In this document: positions 54,230-63,796 of the stretch, piece by piece
How the letters are laid out: each line of letters begins with the position of its first letter
Position numbering within the stretch: position 1 is the stretch's first letter
Origin: Dyadobacter psychrotolerans
GTDB taxonomy: Bacteria > Bacteroidota > Bacteroidia > Cytophagales > Spirosomataceae
DNA length: 64,000 nucleotides
Assembly: GCF_004349265.1 (NCBI RefSeq)
Contig: NZ_SMFL01000002.1
Span: forward strand, 248,001-312,000
Direction of reading: 5' to 3'
The notes under the pieces: generated by a model
The model's input: only the letters and a program-made list of their open reading frames with translations
What the model was told of the DNA's origin: nothing
The model's database searches: none
Program-made: the position numbers and the translations under genes

Positions 54230-55405
54230 ATGAATAAAGAAGATATTTTGATTATTCTGGAAAAATATAACCAGGGAATAGCGACGAAAGAGGAGGAAAG
54301 TTTTCTTTTCGCATACTACAGGCTTTTTGATCTGGGAGAAGATGTTCTGGACAAGCTCGATGCCGATGCAAAACAGAGTTTGAAAGATAGCATTAAGGAA
54401 GAGATTGATAAACGGATATTTCAAGCTGATAATATCCAATCAATTGAAGCAAAAGGGTATGCGGTAAATTCTTATGTGAGATGGCTCGCGGCAGCGATGT
54501 TGATCGCAGTCAGTTCTCTGGGATATTTCTTTTATAGTCGTTCCAATACTAAAAGGGTTGATTCTCAGGAATTTGCTCAAAAGAAGGAGCGGAAAATTGT
54601 TCCTGGGACTAATCAGGCACTGCTTACCCTGGAAAATGGCGAAGTAATTGTGCTTAATAATCAGAAAGACGGTGTCGTGAGCCAGCAGTCGGGTGTATCA
54701 GTTCGTAAGTTGAAAGACGGGCAGCTGGTCTATGAAATGAAAGAAACTTTGACGGAAAATCCTGTTCTGAATACAGTTAGTACGCCAAAAGGTGGTCAGT
54801 ATCAGCTGATTCTGGCTGACGGATCGAAAGTTTGGCTCAATGCGGCCTCATCTATCAAATTCCCTTCCGCGTTCGGAAACACTGAACGAATGGTGGAGAT
54901 TACTGGGGAGGTTTACTTTGAAGTCGCTCCGGATCTGTTAAAACCATTTAAAGTGAAGTCTGAAAATCAGTTGATTGAGGTGCTCGGTACAAGGTTTAAC
55001 GTTAACACTTACCGTGATGAATTGTCCTCGAAAACTACGTTGATCGAAGGAAAAGTAAGTATTTCAAAACTTACAGGGCGGGGTGGAAGCCGGATTATGA
55101 AACCGGGGCAACAGGCAACCGTCGATAAAAATAGTCCGGATATTATCTTAGAGACGGTTGATACCGAGCAATCAGTAGCCTGGAAAAACGGCTATTTTAA
55201 ATTTGACAAGGCTGATATCCAGACCGTCATGCGCCAGATATGCAGATGGTACGATGTCGAAGCTGAGTACAGGGGGAAATTAAGTACGGACTTATTTGCC
55301 GGAGAGATCAAACGCGATGAGGACGTCAACAAGGTGTTGAGAATATTTCAGTTAAGCAACATCGACGTTCAGATCAAAGGACGAAAAATTATTATTTCCA
55401 ATTAG
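54230..55405 (+). CDS. FecR-family anti-sigma factor
   Basis: 391 aa from the ATG at 54230; a GTG at 54218 is a weaker choice. A cytoplasmic N-terminal segment is followed by a transmembrane helix about 85-103 (WLAAAMLIAVSSLGYFFYS), and a periplasmic FecR domain (STPKGGQYQLILADGSKVWLNAASS, GEVYFEVA, VLGTRFNVNTY) with a C-terminal DUF4974 domain (KADIQTVMRQICRWYDVEAEY). It holds the ECF sigma factor inactive until SusC signals through its STN domain. Confidence 0.94.
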   Translation: MNKEDILIILEKYNQGIATKEEESFLFAYYRLFDLGEDVLDKLDADAKQSLKDSIKEEIDKRIFQADNIQSIEAKGYAVNSYVRWLAAAMLIAVSSLGYFFYSRSNTKRVDSQEFAQKKERKIVPGTNQALLTLENGEVIVLNNQKDGVVSQQSGVSVRKLKDGQLVYEMKETLTENPVLNTVSTPKGGQYQLILADGSKVWLNAASSIKFPSAFGNTERMVEITGEVYFEVAPDLLKPFKVKSENQLIEVLGTRFNVNTYRDELSSKTTLIEGKVSISKLTGRGGSRIMKPGQQATVDKNSPDIILETVDTEQSVAWKNGYFKFDKADIQTVMRQICRWYDVEAEYRGKLSTDLFAGEIKRDEDVNKVLRIFQLSNIDVQIKGRKIIISN

Positions 55406-55446
55406 AAATTCCAACAATAATATTCCTAAACCATTTCTTTCTTAAT

Positions 55447-58400
55447 ATGTGGCTAAACATTTATCGCCCTAATCTCAAAAAAAACAGAGCAGTATATCCG
55501 CGGCAGCTTTATGCTGCGAAGCTGACATTTCTCCTTTGTCTGGCCTGTTTTTTCAGTCTGAGTGCAAAAGGATTCTCTCAAAGTATTACGCTTAAAGCCG
55601 AAAATATGCCTTTGGAGAAAGTGCTTATCTCGATCGGTAAACAAAGCGGGCATTTTTTCTTTTACAAATACAATGAAATTAAGGACGCGCGACCAGTTAC
55701 CTTGAATCTGAAAAAAGTCAGTCTGGAAGATGCCCTGAGAGAGAGTTTTCGAGGTCAGCCGTTCGGGTTTACGATAGATAATAAAACCATTATTGTTAAC
55801 AAGAGTCAGCAGCTGCCTGCAGCAAAACCTGTCCGGAAGGAAACCACCGGAAGTGTTGTCGATCAGAATGGCAATCCGCTGCCCGGCGCAGCAATCCGGG
55901 TGAAAGGTTCTGATCAGGCAGTAATCTCAGATGGCTCTGGAATGTTTTCATTGACCGATTTAAATGATGGTGCCGTTTTGATGATCAGTTATACAGGCTT
56001 TGCTACACAGGAAATTCGTGTTTCATCCGGCGCACCGCTTCGTATCATAATGATGGAGGATAGTCAGAGCCTTAATGCGGTCGTTGTAATCGGTTATGGT
56101 ACGCAGGAAAGAAAAGACGTTACGGGAGCTATCAGTTCCATGACTGCTGAGAAAATAAAAGATCAGGCGGTTTTTACGGTCGATAATGCCATGGCGGGTC
56201 AGATGGCCGGTGTCCAGGTGAGTCAATCGACGGGCGCACCAGGGGGAGGTTCATCCGTTCGTATCCGTGGAGCGGGTTCGCTGAGTGCTGGTAATGATCC
56301 GTTATACGTGGTCGACGGTTTTCCTGTAACCAACGATTTTAATCAAACCAATAATCCGCTGAATACCATTAACCCGGCTGATATTGAGAATATACAGGTT
56401 TTGAAAGATGCTTCCGCAACGGCTATTTACGGTTCAAGAGGTTCTAACGGTGTTGTGATCATCACTACCAAATCCGGAAAAAGCGGAACGTCGAAAATTG
56501 ATCTGACCGTCAACACGGGAATTCAGAAAGTAGAAAGATATCTGGATGTGCTGAATGCCTCTGAATATGCAAATTATCTCAACGAATCCCGAAACAATGC
56601 CTGGGTTAACTCCGGGCCGGGCAGAAGCGCCTCGGATCCTAACTCGGCCAGGACAAATAATGTGATGTATCTGTTGCCGGATATGATCAAAGACCCGGCT
56701 TCACTGGGTGAAGGAACTGATTGGCAAAAGCAAATTTACCGGTCGGCATCGATGCGGAACTATCAGCTCAATTTTTCGGGTGGTAACGACAAAACAAAAT
56801 ATTTCATTTCAGGCGGTTATTTGTCACAGGAAGGAGTAATCATCAATTCTGATCTGAAAAGATATTCATTCCGTATCAATGTAGAATCGGACGTACACAA
56901 AAGAGTGAAGGTGGGCGCAAACCTGACGCCTTCTTATACTTTTAATAATCTGGTCAATGCAGAAGGTAACTGGCAGGCAGGTGGTATTGTGCAATCCGCG
57001 CTGACCGCCGCTCCATTCCTGACTCCGTATGACAGCGAAGGAAATTATACCAAAATAACAGGATTGGGGATAGGTACCAGCGAAGTGGACAACCCTGTGA
57101 AACTGGCAAGAGAATCTTATTACAAACAGGGAACGCTGCGTTTACTGGGAACAGCCTTTGCTGAAATCAATATTCTGGACGGTCTGACTTTTAAAACATT
57201 GGTTGGAACAGATTTCAGGAATTTCCGGGAAAATATATTCAGCCCTTCTATTGTTAATCCGAATAGTGTTAACGCTGCAAAAGTCCCGACGGCAACAGCC
57301 GTAACCTCCGAGACAAAAAACTGGCTGGCAGAGTATACGCTGAGTTATAACAAAAAATTCCTGAAACATGCTGTAAATGCGCTGGTAGGGTACACTGCGC
57401 AAAAGGAATATCTCGATTTTAGCAGCACTGCCGGGACGAATTTTGCTAATGACCAGATCAAAACGATGAATGCGGCCGGACTCATCACGAGTGCCATTAC
57501 CACGCAGGAAGAATGGGCACTGATATCTTATCTTGCCAGATTGAATTATAGTTATGCAGACAAATATCTGTTCACTGCAACGTTCAGGAGAGACGGCTCG
57601 TCGCGTTTCGGGGCGGATAATAAATGGGGCTTTTTTCCTTCGGTTTCCCTGGGATGGAGAATTTCTGAGGAGAACTTTCTTAAAAATGCCGGTTGGCTGA
57701 GTGAACTGCGGTTGCGTACCAGTTATGGACTCACAGGGAATAATTTCATAAGCAACTACGGGCACATCGGACTTACAGGAATTGAGAACTATATTTTTGG
57801 CGGCAGTGGCGGTTCGATCATCAACGGCACAAGGTTGACAAATATTCCCAACAGTATGCTCGGATGGGAAAAGAACAATCAGCTTGATGTCGGTCTGGAA
57901 ATTGGTTTGCTTAAAAACCGCATTTCTATGTCTTTGGATTATTATATCAAAAATACCTCAGACCTGTTGCTCAACGTGCCAGTTCCAACCTTAACAGGAT
58001 ATGCGACGGCTCTTCAGAACATCGGTAAAATTCGTAATAAGGGATTGGAGTTTACTTTATTGAGCCGGAATCTGGTGAACCGGTTTAAATGGACTACCGA
58101 CTTTAATATTTCTACTAACAAAGTACAGGTTCTGAGATTGGGACCGGACGGGTCGCCTATTATTTCCCGCCAGACCACTTCTGCCAATGCACCTACACAC
58201 ATCACCGAGGTAGGGGCAGAACAGGGAAGTTTTTATGGATATCAGGTTGTGGGTGTATATCAGAATGCTGATGAAGTTGCAACAACGCCAAGCATTGCGG
58301 GAGAATCAAAACCGGGTCATCTTAAATTTGCGGATGTCGACGGCGATGGAAAAATCACCAGTACAGACCGGACGAAGCTGGGCAGCCCTTTTCCTGATTT

Positions 58401-58914
58401 TACCTATGGAATGACGAATACGTTTTCATACAAAAGTCTGGATTTTTCATTCTCACTACAAGGTGTTCAGGGATTTGAAGTGTTGAACATGGCGAGAAGA
58501 TATTATGGCAACTATGCAGGTTCGTATAATGTGTTGAAAAGTGCCTCAACTGGCTGGCGTTCGGAGCAGGAACCTGGAAATGGCAAATCTCCACAGGTCG
58601 ATAGAAATTTCGGAGCACTGCCAGGCAGCAACCTGGTTAACAACGTGACCTCTGCATTTATAGAAGACGGCTCTTATCTGAGAGTTCGCAACATCACATT
58701 GGGATATAATATTCCGGTAGCACGGATCACGAAGGCTAAAATAGCCAACGCGCGAATCAGTTTCAGCGTGCAGAATGCATTCACGTTTACAAAATACGAG
58801 GGCTATAATCCGGAAGTGAGCGTACAGGGTGGCAGCACGCTGGTGCCGGGTGTGGACGCGGGAGGTTATCCGCTTGCACGCACATTTATGCTGGGATTAA
58901 ACTTGGGCCTCTAA
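55447..58914 (+). CDS. SusC/RagA-family TonB-linked outer-membrane receptor with STN domain
   Basis: 1155 aa. Signal peptide (to KGFSQ), an STN secretin/TonB short N-terminal domain (about 45-115: MPLEKVLISIGKQSGHFFFYK), a CarboxypepD_reg-like domain (GSVVDQNGNPLPGAAIRVKG), a plug (VVVIGYGTQERKDVTGAIS ... RIRGAGSLSAGNDPLYVVDG) and a large barrel, with a calcium-like DVDGDGKITSTD loop near residue 960. It imports glycan fragments across the outer membrane, powered by TonB/ExbBD. The STN domain provides contact with the FecR protein for transcription control. Directly upstream of SusD (11-bp gap). Confidence 0.95.
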   Translation: MWLNIYRPNLKKNRAVYPRQLYAAKLTFLLCLACFFSLSAKGFSQSITLKAENMPLEKVLISIGKQSGHFFFYKYNEIKDARPVTLNLKKVSLEDALRESFRGQPFGFTIDNKTIIVNKSQQLPAAKPVRKETTGSVVDQNGNPLPGAAIRVKGSDQAVISDGSGMFSLTDLNDGAVLMISYTGFATQEIRVSSGAPLRIIMMEDSQSLNAVVVIGYGTQERKDVTGAISSMTAEKIKDQAVFTVDNAMAGQMAGVQVSQSTGAPGGGSSVRIRGAGSLSAGNDPLYVVDGFPVTNDFNQTNNPLNTINPADIENIQVLKDASATAIYGSRGSNGVVIITTKSGKSGTSKIDLTVNTGIQKVERYLDVLNASEYANYLNESRNNAWVNSGPGRSASDPNSARTNNVMYLLPDMIKDPASLGEGTDWQKQIYRSASMRNYQLNFSGGNDKTKYFISGGYLSQEGVIINSDLKRYSFRINVESDVHKRVKVGANLTPSYTFNNLVNAEGNWQAGGIVQSALTAAPFLTPYDSEGNYTKITGLGIGTSEVDNPVKLARESYYKQGTLRLLGTAFAEINILDGLTFKTLVGTDFRNFRENIFSPSIVNPNSVNAAKVPTATAVTSETKNWLAEYTLSYNKKFLKHAVNALVGYTAQKEYLDFSSTAGTNFANDQIKTMNAAGLITSAITTQEEWALISYLARLNYSYADKYLFTATFRRDGSSRFGADNKWGFFPSVSLGWRISEENFLKNAGWLSELRLRTSYGLTGNNFISNYGHIGLTGIENYIFGGSGGSIINGTRLTNIPNSMLGWEKNNQLDVGLEIGLLKNRISMSLDYYIKNTSDLLLNVPVPTLTGYATALQNIGKIRNKGLEFTLLSRNLVNRFKWTTDFNISTNKVQVLRLGPDGSPIISRQTTSANAPTHITEVGAEQGSFYGYQVVGVYQNADEVATTPSIAGESKPGHLKFADVDGDGKITSTDRTKLGSPFPDFTYGMTNTFSYKSLDFSFSLQGVQGFEVLNMARRYYGNYAGSYNVLKSASTGWRSEQEPGNGKSPQVDRNFGALPGSNLVNNVTSAFIEDGSYLRVRNITLGYNIPVARITKAKIANARISFSVQNAFTFTKYEGYNPEVSVQGGSTLVPGVDAGGYPLARTFMLGLNLGL

Positions 58915-58925
58915 TTAAATTAATC

Positions 58926-60383
58926 ATGAACAATTTTAAAAAAATATGGATTTCCGGAGCCGTACTTCTGGCTTCCCTCACTGGCTGCGATCAGAGCTTT
59001 CTGGAATTGGCACCTATTTCCCAGTTGAACGGTAATAATTTTTACCAAACAGGGGAAGATATGAAAAATGCCCTCACCGCTACTTACGGAGCATTGCAGT
59101 ATGGAGGTCTATACTATTCTTCCATGCACATCATCGGCGATCTTCGCTCAGATAATACCTGGATACCCAACCCAAATGCCGGTGCAAACCTTCAGGAAGT
59201 GGACGAGTTTAAGAACAACGCTTTCAATACGATCAGCAGCACAACGTGGAGTGGACATTATCAGGGCATACAGTCGGCCAATATTGTCATCGAAAAGATC
59301 GGTGCAGTCAGCATGGACGAAACGCTGAAAGCGAGATATACCGGAGAAGCTAAATTTCTGAGGGCGTTGATGTACTTCAATCTGGTTAGGACATTCGGCG
59401 ATGTTCCTTTGGTTTTACAGATCATCAATAATCCTTCCGAAGGTTACAGTTACAAGAGGGAGTCTTCTGAGCTGGTATATCAAAACATTATTCAGGATTT
59501 GAAAGATGCTGAACAATCTTTACCAAATAAATATACAGGAACCGACATCGGAAGAGCAACCAAAGGAGCTGCAATGGCTCTGCTGGGTAAAGTATATCTA
59601 ACACAGAAGGACTGGCAGTCGGCATCGGCAAAGTTAAAGGAGCTGATTGATATGAATGAATATCAGTTGCTTCCTACCTATGCAGGTGTGTTTGGTATTG
59701 CCAATGAAAACAATGCGGAGTCTATTTTTGAAGTACAGTTCAAAAAGGGATCCACCGGTGAAGGTAGTCCATATACAAACCAGTTTGCGCCTATCGGATC
59801 GGGAACCGTTGTGTCAGGTATCGGTAATCCACTGGGACAAAATATCCCGACGGACGATATCAGTAAGGCTTATGAGGCTGCGGACGTGCGTAAAAATGTT
59901 TCGATGCGGACGAGTTATGTACTGAACGGGACTACGGTTTCTCACAATTATGTAGCCAAATACCTGGGTACACCCGCAGCAAACCTGGACAGCGATAACA
60001 ACTGGATCGTACTCCGATATGCCGATGTGCTGCTCATGTATGCCGAGGCACTGAATGAAATCGGTTTCGTTGCGGAAGGGCCGGCGTTTACTTACCTGAA
60101 CAGGATAAGAAACAGAGCCGGCCTGGCCAATAAGACTAGTAATAATGCAAACCCATTGCTGGCAGTTCCAACGCAGGCTGCATTCAGACTCGCCATTGAG
60201 CAGGAAAGACGCGTGGAACTGGCCTTTGAAGGGCACCGGTGGTTTGACCTGGTTCGTACCGGGAGAGCCGTTACTGTTTTGTCCTCGCTGGGTATGCAGT
60301 CGCATCATGTACTTTTTCCAATCCCCGATAGTCAGATCGAAATCAATCCATCGGTCATGGTACAAAACCCTGGTTATAATTAG
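58926..60383 (+). CDS. SusD/RagB-family nutrient-binding lipoprotein
   Basis: 485 aa. Signal peptide with lipobox (LASLTGC), then the SusD TPR-like scaffold (KFLRALMYFNLVRTFGDVPLV, a region near residues 145-166) and the C-terminal RNRAGLANKTSNN and RVELAFEGHRWFDLVRTGRA. It lies on the outer face of the outer membrane as the lid of the SusC barrel and binds the target glycan. The substrate is not clear from sequence. Confidence 0.95.
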   Translation: MNNFKKIWISGAVLLASLTGCDQSFLELAPISQLNGNNFYQTGEDMKNALTATYGALQYGGLYYSSMHIIGDLRSDNTWIPNPNAGANLQEVDEFKNNAFNTISSTTWSGHYQGIQSANIVIEKIGAVSMDETLKARYTGEAKFLRALMYFNLVRTFGDVPLVLQIINNPSEGYSYKRESSELVYQNIIQDLKDAEQSLPNKYTGTDIGRATKGAAMALLGKVYLTQKDWQSASAKLKELIDMNEYQLLPTYAGVFGIANENNAESIFEVQFKKGSTGEGSPYTNQFAPIGSGTVVSGIGNPLGQNIPTDDISKAYEAADVRKNVSMRTSYVLNGTTVSHNYVAKYLGTPAANLDSDNNWIVLRYADVLLMYAEALNEIGFVAEGPAFTYLNRIRNRAGLANKTSNNANPLLAVPTQAAFRLAIEQERRVELAFEGHRWFDLVRTGRAVTVLSSLGMQSHHVLFPIPDSQIEINPSVMVQNPGYN

Positions 60384-60434
60384 TGACAAATACGAGTTTG
60401 TTTATTTTTTTCAAACATCGATTACAAAAAAACC

Positions 60435-60481
60435 TACCGGATAGTTGACTAGCTAAGCGCTGGCAACGATCCGGTATTTTT
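60435..60481 (+). terminator. Terminator/attenuator hairpin just ahead of the BNR-4 gene
   Basis: Stem taccggat (60435-60442) / atccggta (60469-60476) plus agttg/caacg inner pairing, ending in a T-run (to 60481). It is 52 bp after susD and only 11 bp before the ATG of the next gene, leaving no room for a promoter after it. Confidence 0.75.
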
Positions 60482-60491
60482 ACTGATTTAT

Positions 60492-61964
60492 ATGAAAAAC
60501 ATCCGTCTTTGCATTTTTGTAATATCGCTTTTGGCAGCGGTCTCAATCCATGCCCAGCAACCTCTCACGCTGAACAAACCGGATAACGGCTACCGGGGAA
60601 TCTGGTACAGCAACCAGCCTTCAAATGACGAATATGTTTACAAATACAGCGGAGGTTTAGGAACTTATCCAGCCAATCATTACCCGTTTTCTGTTTATGC
60701 AAAGGAAGTGAATAAAACCTTTTTTTGTCACGGCGGTACCGACGAGGCCGGGAAAACGCTCCTGCACATGGTTTCGTATTTCGATCACAAAACAGGAAAA
60801 GTGCCAAGGCCGACCATCGTCCTTGACAAAAAAACAGATAATGCGCACGACAATCCGGTCATGAATATTGATGGTGCAGGTTATATCTGGATCTTTTCCA
60901 CTGCACACGGAACCAATACGCCCTCTTACATTCACAAAAGTCTGAAACCTTACGATATCAGCGCATTTGAACAGATCATGGCAACGCATAAGACAGGAGA
61001 TAAAACAGTACCGCTGGATAATTTTTCCTATTTTCAAAGCTGGTATCAGCCTGGAAGAGGTTTTTTGAATTTATTTACGCATTATGACCGTAATGTGATC
61101 CCCGGTCAGCCCAAAAAACCGAGAAGAACAATCAGTTTTTTTACGAGTAAAAATGGTGTACAGTATTCAGAATGGCAGGATCTGGCGATCATTGAAGAAG
61201 GCCACTATCAGACCAGCGGCAGTTTCCAGGATAAAAAAATCGGCAGCGCATTTAATTTTCACCCAATTAAAGAGGGAGAAAACGGGCTGAATTACCGTAC
61301 CAATTTGTATTACATTGAAACAAGGGATTTCGGAAAAACGTGGCAGGCTGCGGGTGGTGATACAATTACATTACCATTGAATCAGATCACCAACAAAGCA
61401 CTGGTTCGGGAGTACCAGTCAAAGGGTCTAAATGTTTATATCAATGACCTGGCCTATGACAATGCCGGTCGCCCGGTGATACTTTTTATTACCAGCAAGG
61501 GATATCAGGCAGGACCGGAGGAAGGGCCCCGGGAATGGCTTACGGCCCGATACGACGGAAACGCGTGGGTGATTAAGCCCGTTACTACCTCGGACAATAA
61601 CTATGATATGGGTTCTCTTGATATTGATAAAAAAGGAGTCTGGCGGATCGTCGGCCCGACTGTGGCCGGGCCGCAGAAATATAACACAGGAGGTGAAATG
61701 GTTCTGTTGACAAGCAAAGACGAGGGGGAAACCTGGCAATCAAAACAGCTGACTTTCAACAGTATTTACAATCATTCCTATGCCCGGAAACCGGTTCATG
61801 TTCACGATGATTTTTTTGCTTTCTGGGCAGATGGAGACGGCAGGAAAAAATCGGAATCCAGACTATATTTCTGCGACAAAAAGGGAAATGTTTTTATGCT
61901 TCCGAAAGTGATGAAGGGGGATTTTGAGAAACCGGCAAGGGTAAAGGGAATAGTCAACCGGTAA
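60492..61964 (+). CDS. BNR-4 repeat family protein, putative glycan-acting enzyme
   Basis: 490 aa with signal peptide (MKNIRLCIFV...SIHAQ). The body is a seven-bladed-propeller BNR_4 family protein: NGYRGIWYSNQPSNDEYVYKYSGGLGTY, PVMNIDGAGYIWIFSTAHG, the Asp-box-like SKDEGETWQ near the C-terminus, and TYSHARKP-type NHSYARKPVHVHDD. BNR_4 proteins include polysaccharide lyases of ulvan type (PL24/PL25) and related enzymes. A periplasmic or surface enzyme processing the SusCD substrate is likely; activity is not shown. It is the last gene of the glycan-uptake locus. Confidence 0.83.
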   Translation: MKNIRLCIFVISLLAAVSIHAQQPLTLNKPDNGYRGIWYSNQPSNDEYVYKYSGGLGTYPANHYPFSVYAKEVNKTFFCHGGTDEAGKTLLHMVSYFDHKTGKVPRPTIVLDKKTDNAHDNPVMNIDGAGYIWIFSTAHGTNTPSYIHKSLKPYDISAFEQIMATHKTGDKTVPLDNFSYFQSWYQPGRGFLNLFTHYDRNVIPGQPKKPRRTISFFTSKNGVQYSEWQDLAIIEEGHYQTSGSFQDKKIGSAFNFHPIKEGENGLNYRTNLYYIETRDFGKTWQAAGGDTITLPLNQITNKALVREYQSKGLNVYINDLAYDNAGRPVILFITSKGYQAGPEEGPREWLTARYDGNAWVIKPVTTSDNNYDMGSLDIDKKGVWRIVGPTVAGPQKYNTGGEMVLLTSKDEGETWQSKQLTFNSIYNHSYARKPVHVHDDFFAFWADGDGRKKSESRLYFCDKKGNVFMLPKVMKGDFEKPARVKGIVNR

Positions 61965-62019
61965 TAAAATCCTTAATCCTCAAATAGTTCCACATCATTC
62001 AGAAACAAATCCGGCGTCA

Positions 62020-62766
62020 TCAATACAGCTGATTCCTGTTCACCAGGTTCATGAAAACTTCCCGGTAACTTTTGCTGATAGGTATTTCCTTCCCTTTAAG
62101 ATATATCGTGTTTCCCTGAATGGACTCAATTTTTGAAAAATTGACAATGTAGGAGCGGTGAACGCGGATGAATAGTCGGGCTGGCAACCGCGCCTCCATT
62201 TTGCCTAGGGGCACCAATGTCATGATTTTGTCTTTTCCTGCGAAAATTAAAATGTATTCGCCATAGGCTTCGATGTAATCGATATCGCTGAAATGAAGCT
62301 TATGGATTCTGAAATCCGACTTAACAAAAATGAAGTCCTCATCAGCGGCTGGACCGGCGGCAATCGGCTGATCTGGTAATCCATCGTTTTTGTGACTGCC
62401 TTGGAAATTGCTGATGTGCCCAATAGCGCGGTTTGCCGCCTGAAAAAATCTTTCGAATGAAATGGGCTTTACGAGATAATCCAGCACAGCCAGCTCAAAG
62501 CCTTTGATGGCATACTCGGTGTAGGCCGTTGTGAAGATGGTGACCGGCTTATGTGTAAGCGACTGTAGGAAAGCAATCCCGGTCAGTTCCGGCATTTGTA
62601 TGTCCAGAAACATCAGATCAACCTGCTGGCTTTGTAAAACAACCTGTGCCTCCAGGGCATTTGCACAGGAACCAACCAAAGTCAGTGTCGGAATTTTGGC
62701 GATGTAATCGCAAAGCAACCGCCTTGCGAGCTGCTCATCATCGACAACCAGACAGCTAATTTTCAT
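62020..62766 (-). CDS. LytTR-family response regulator
   Basis: 248 aa. Receiver domain with VVDDEQLARR, phosphoacceptor LMFLDIQMPELTG (Asp55), and TTAYTEYAIKGFELAVLDYLVKPI. C-terminal LytTR DNA-binding domain (FVKSDFRIHKLHFSDIDYI ... FIRVHRSYIVNFSKI). Its start overlaps the end of the LytS-type kinase gene by 11 bp, so they are cotranscribed partners. Convergent with the BNR-4 gene, 55 bp apart. Confidence 0.95.
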   Translation of the reverse strand: MKISCLVVDDEQLARRLLCDYIAKIPTLTLVGSCANALEAQVVLQSQQVDLMFLDIQMPELTGIAFLQSLTHKPVTIFTTAYTEYAIKGFELAVLDYLVKPISFERFFQAANRAIGHISNFQGSHKNDGLPDQPIAAGPAADEDFIFVKSDFRIHKLHFSDIDYIEAYGEYILIFAGKDKIMTLVPLGKMEARLPARLFIRVHRSYIVNFSKIESIQGNTIYLKGKEIPISKSYREVFMNLVNRNQLY

Positions 62767-63796
62767 GGACAGGCAGGTTTAGAGATATCTGGTAGTTATC
62801 AGGCGTGTCGGTTATTTTCAGATCAAACTGGTTTCCATAAATCAGGTGAAGTCGTTTTCGCGTATTGGCAAGCCCGATTCCGCCCTGCTGCTGAACAACC
62901 TTATAATTTTTCTGTTTTGTATTTGTACAAATAAAATGAAAAATTCCCGCACCGTCGACAGTAAGTTTGATATCGATAAAACCCTCTGCATTCAAATCCA
63001 GATCCGAATGTTTAAAACTGTTTTCTACAAAGCCAAGCAGCAGCAGCGGAGCGATCAGGTGATCGGGTCGTATGCCGGCTGTTTCAAGGTTTATTCGTTT
63101 TGCAAAATTGTCCGACTTTAATTTCTGCATTTCAATGATGTTTTCCAAAAATGACACTTCTTTTTCCAAAGGCACTTTTTCATTCTGACATTCATGTAAC
63201 ATGTACCGCAAAAGCGCCGACAGCTTCAAGATCATGGGCGCCGCGTTGTCCTCTCTCAGGTATGCCAGCGTGTATATGTTGTTGAGGGTATTGAATAAAA
63301 AATGTGGGTTGATCTGGTTCCGGAGTGTTTCCAGCTCGGTTTCCAGCTGCTTTTTTGCCAGTTCAGACTGTCGTTGCAGGGCCTGAAAGCGGTCCACGGC
63401 AAATTTATAGGCTGCGCTGACGATCAGCACGAGGATCAAAAAGAGATAGATCCTGCCAAACTGGAATGCCCGGGGAAAACGTATTTTTCGTCCCCATGAG
63501 CTGGTCTGAAGGTATGGTTCTATAAGGGAAAGATGAGCCTTTGTGAAAACGAAGAGTATCAGCAAGGCTATGATTACGTATGCGGTGTACTTCCTTTTTT
63601 CAAAAAAATCGGGGATCAGAAAACGGATGTTGATATAAGCAACTGCCGATTGGATACCAACATTGACGGTTGCTCCCCAGACAGCCTTGTCGAACTGCTG
63701 GAAGCTGGATAACATCAGGAGCCACAACAACCAGTAACCCATCCAAAGCAGATAAGGGTTGAGCGCTTGCTGTTTTATTTTTGAAAAATCGATCAT
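62756..63796 (-). CDS. LytS-family sensor histidine kinase
   Basis: 346 aa from the ATG at 63796; another in-frame ATG at 63862 would add 22 residues before the first helix and cannot be excluded. Four hydrophobic helices (about 13-33, 43-62, 71-90, 115-132), a coiled coil, His_kinase motif NPHFLFNTL (His165) and an HATPase region (FVENSFKHSDL, GGIGLANTRKRL). Partner of the LytTR regulator downstream. The 204 bp between its start and the window end shows no other gene. Confidence 0.93.
   Translation of the reverse strand: MIDFSKIKQQALNPYLLWMGYWLLWLLMLSSFQQFDKAVWGATVNVGIQSAVAYINIRFLIPDFFEKRKYTAYVIIALLILFVFTKAHLSLIEPYLQTSSWGRKIRFPRAFQFGRIYLFLILVLIVSAAYKFAVDRFQALQRQSELAKKQLETELETLRNQINPHFLFNTLNNIYTLAYLREDNAAPMILKLSALLRYMLHECQNEKVPLEKEVSFLENIIEMQKLKSDNFAKRINLETAGIRPDHLIAPLLLLGFVENSFKHSDLDLNAEGFIDIKLTVDGAGIFHFICTNTKQKNYKVVQQQGGIGLANTRKRLHLIYGNQFDLKITDTPDNYQISLNLPVHEN

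Noticed and set aside
57142..57765. 207-codon minus-strand frame inside the SusC gene
   Set aside because: Lies fully antisense to a well-supported SusC coding region and has no recognisable domain; a frame shadow.
59814..60389. 191-codon minus-strand frame inside the SusD gene
   Set aside because: Antisense to SusD with no domain or promoter; a shadow.
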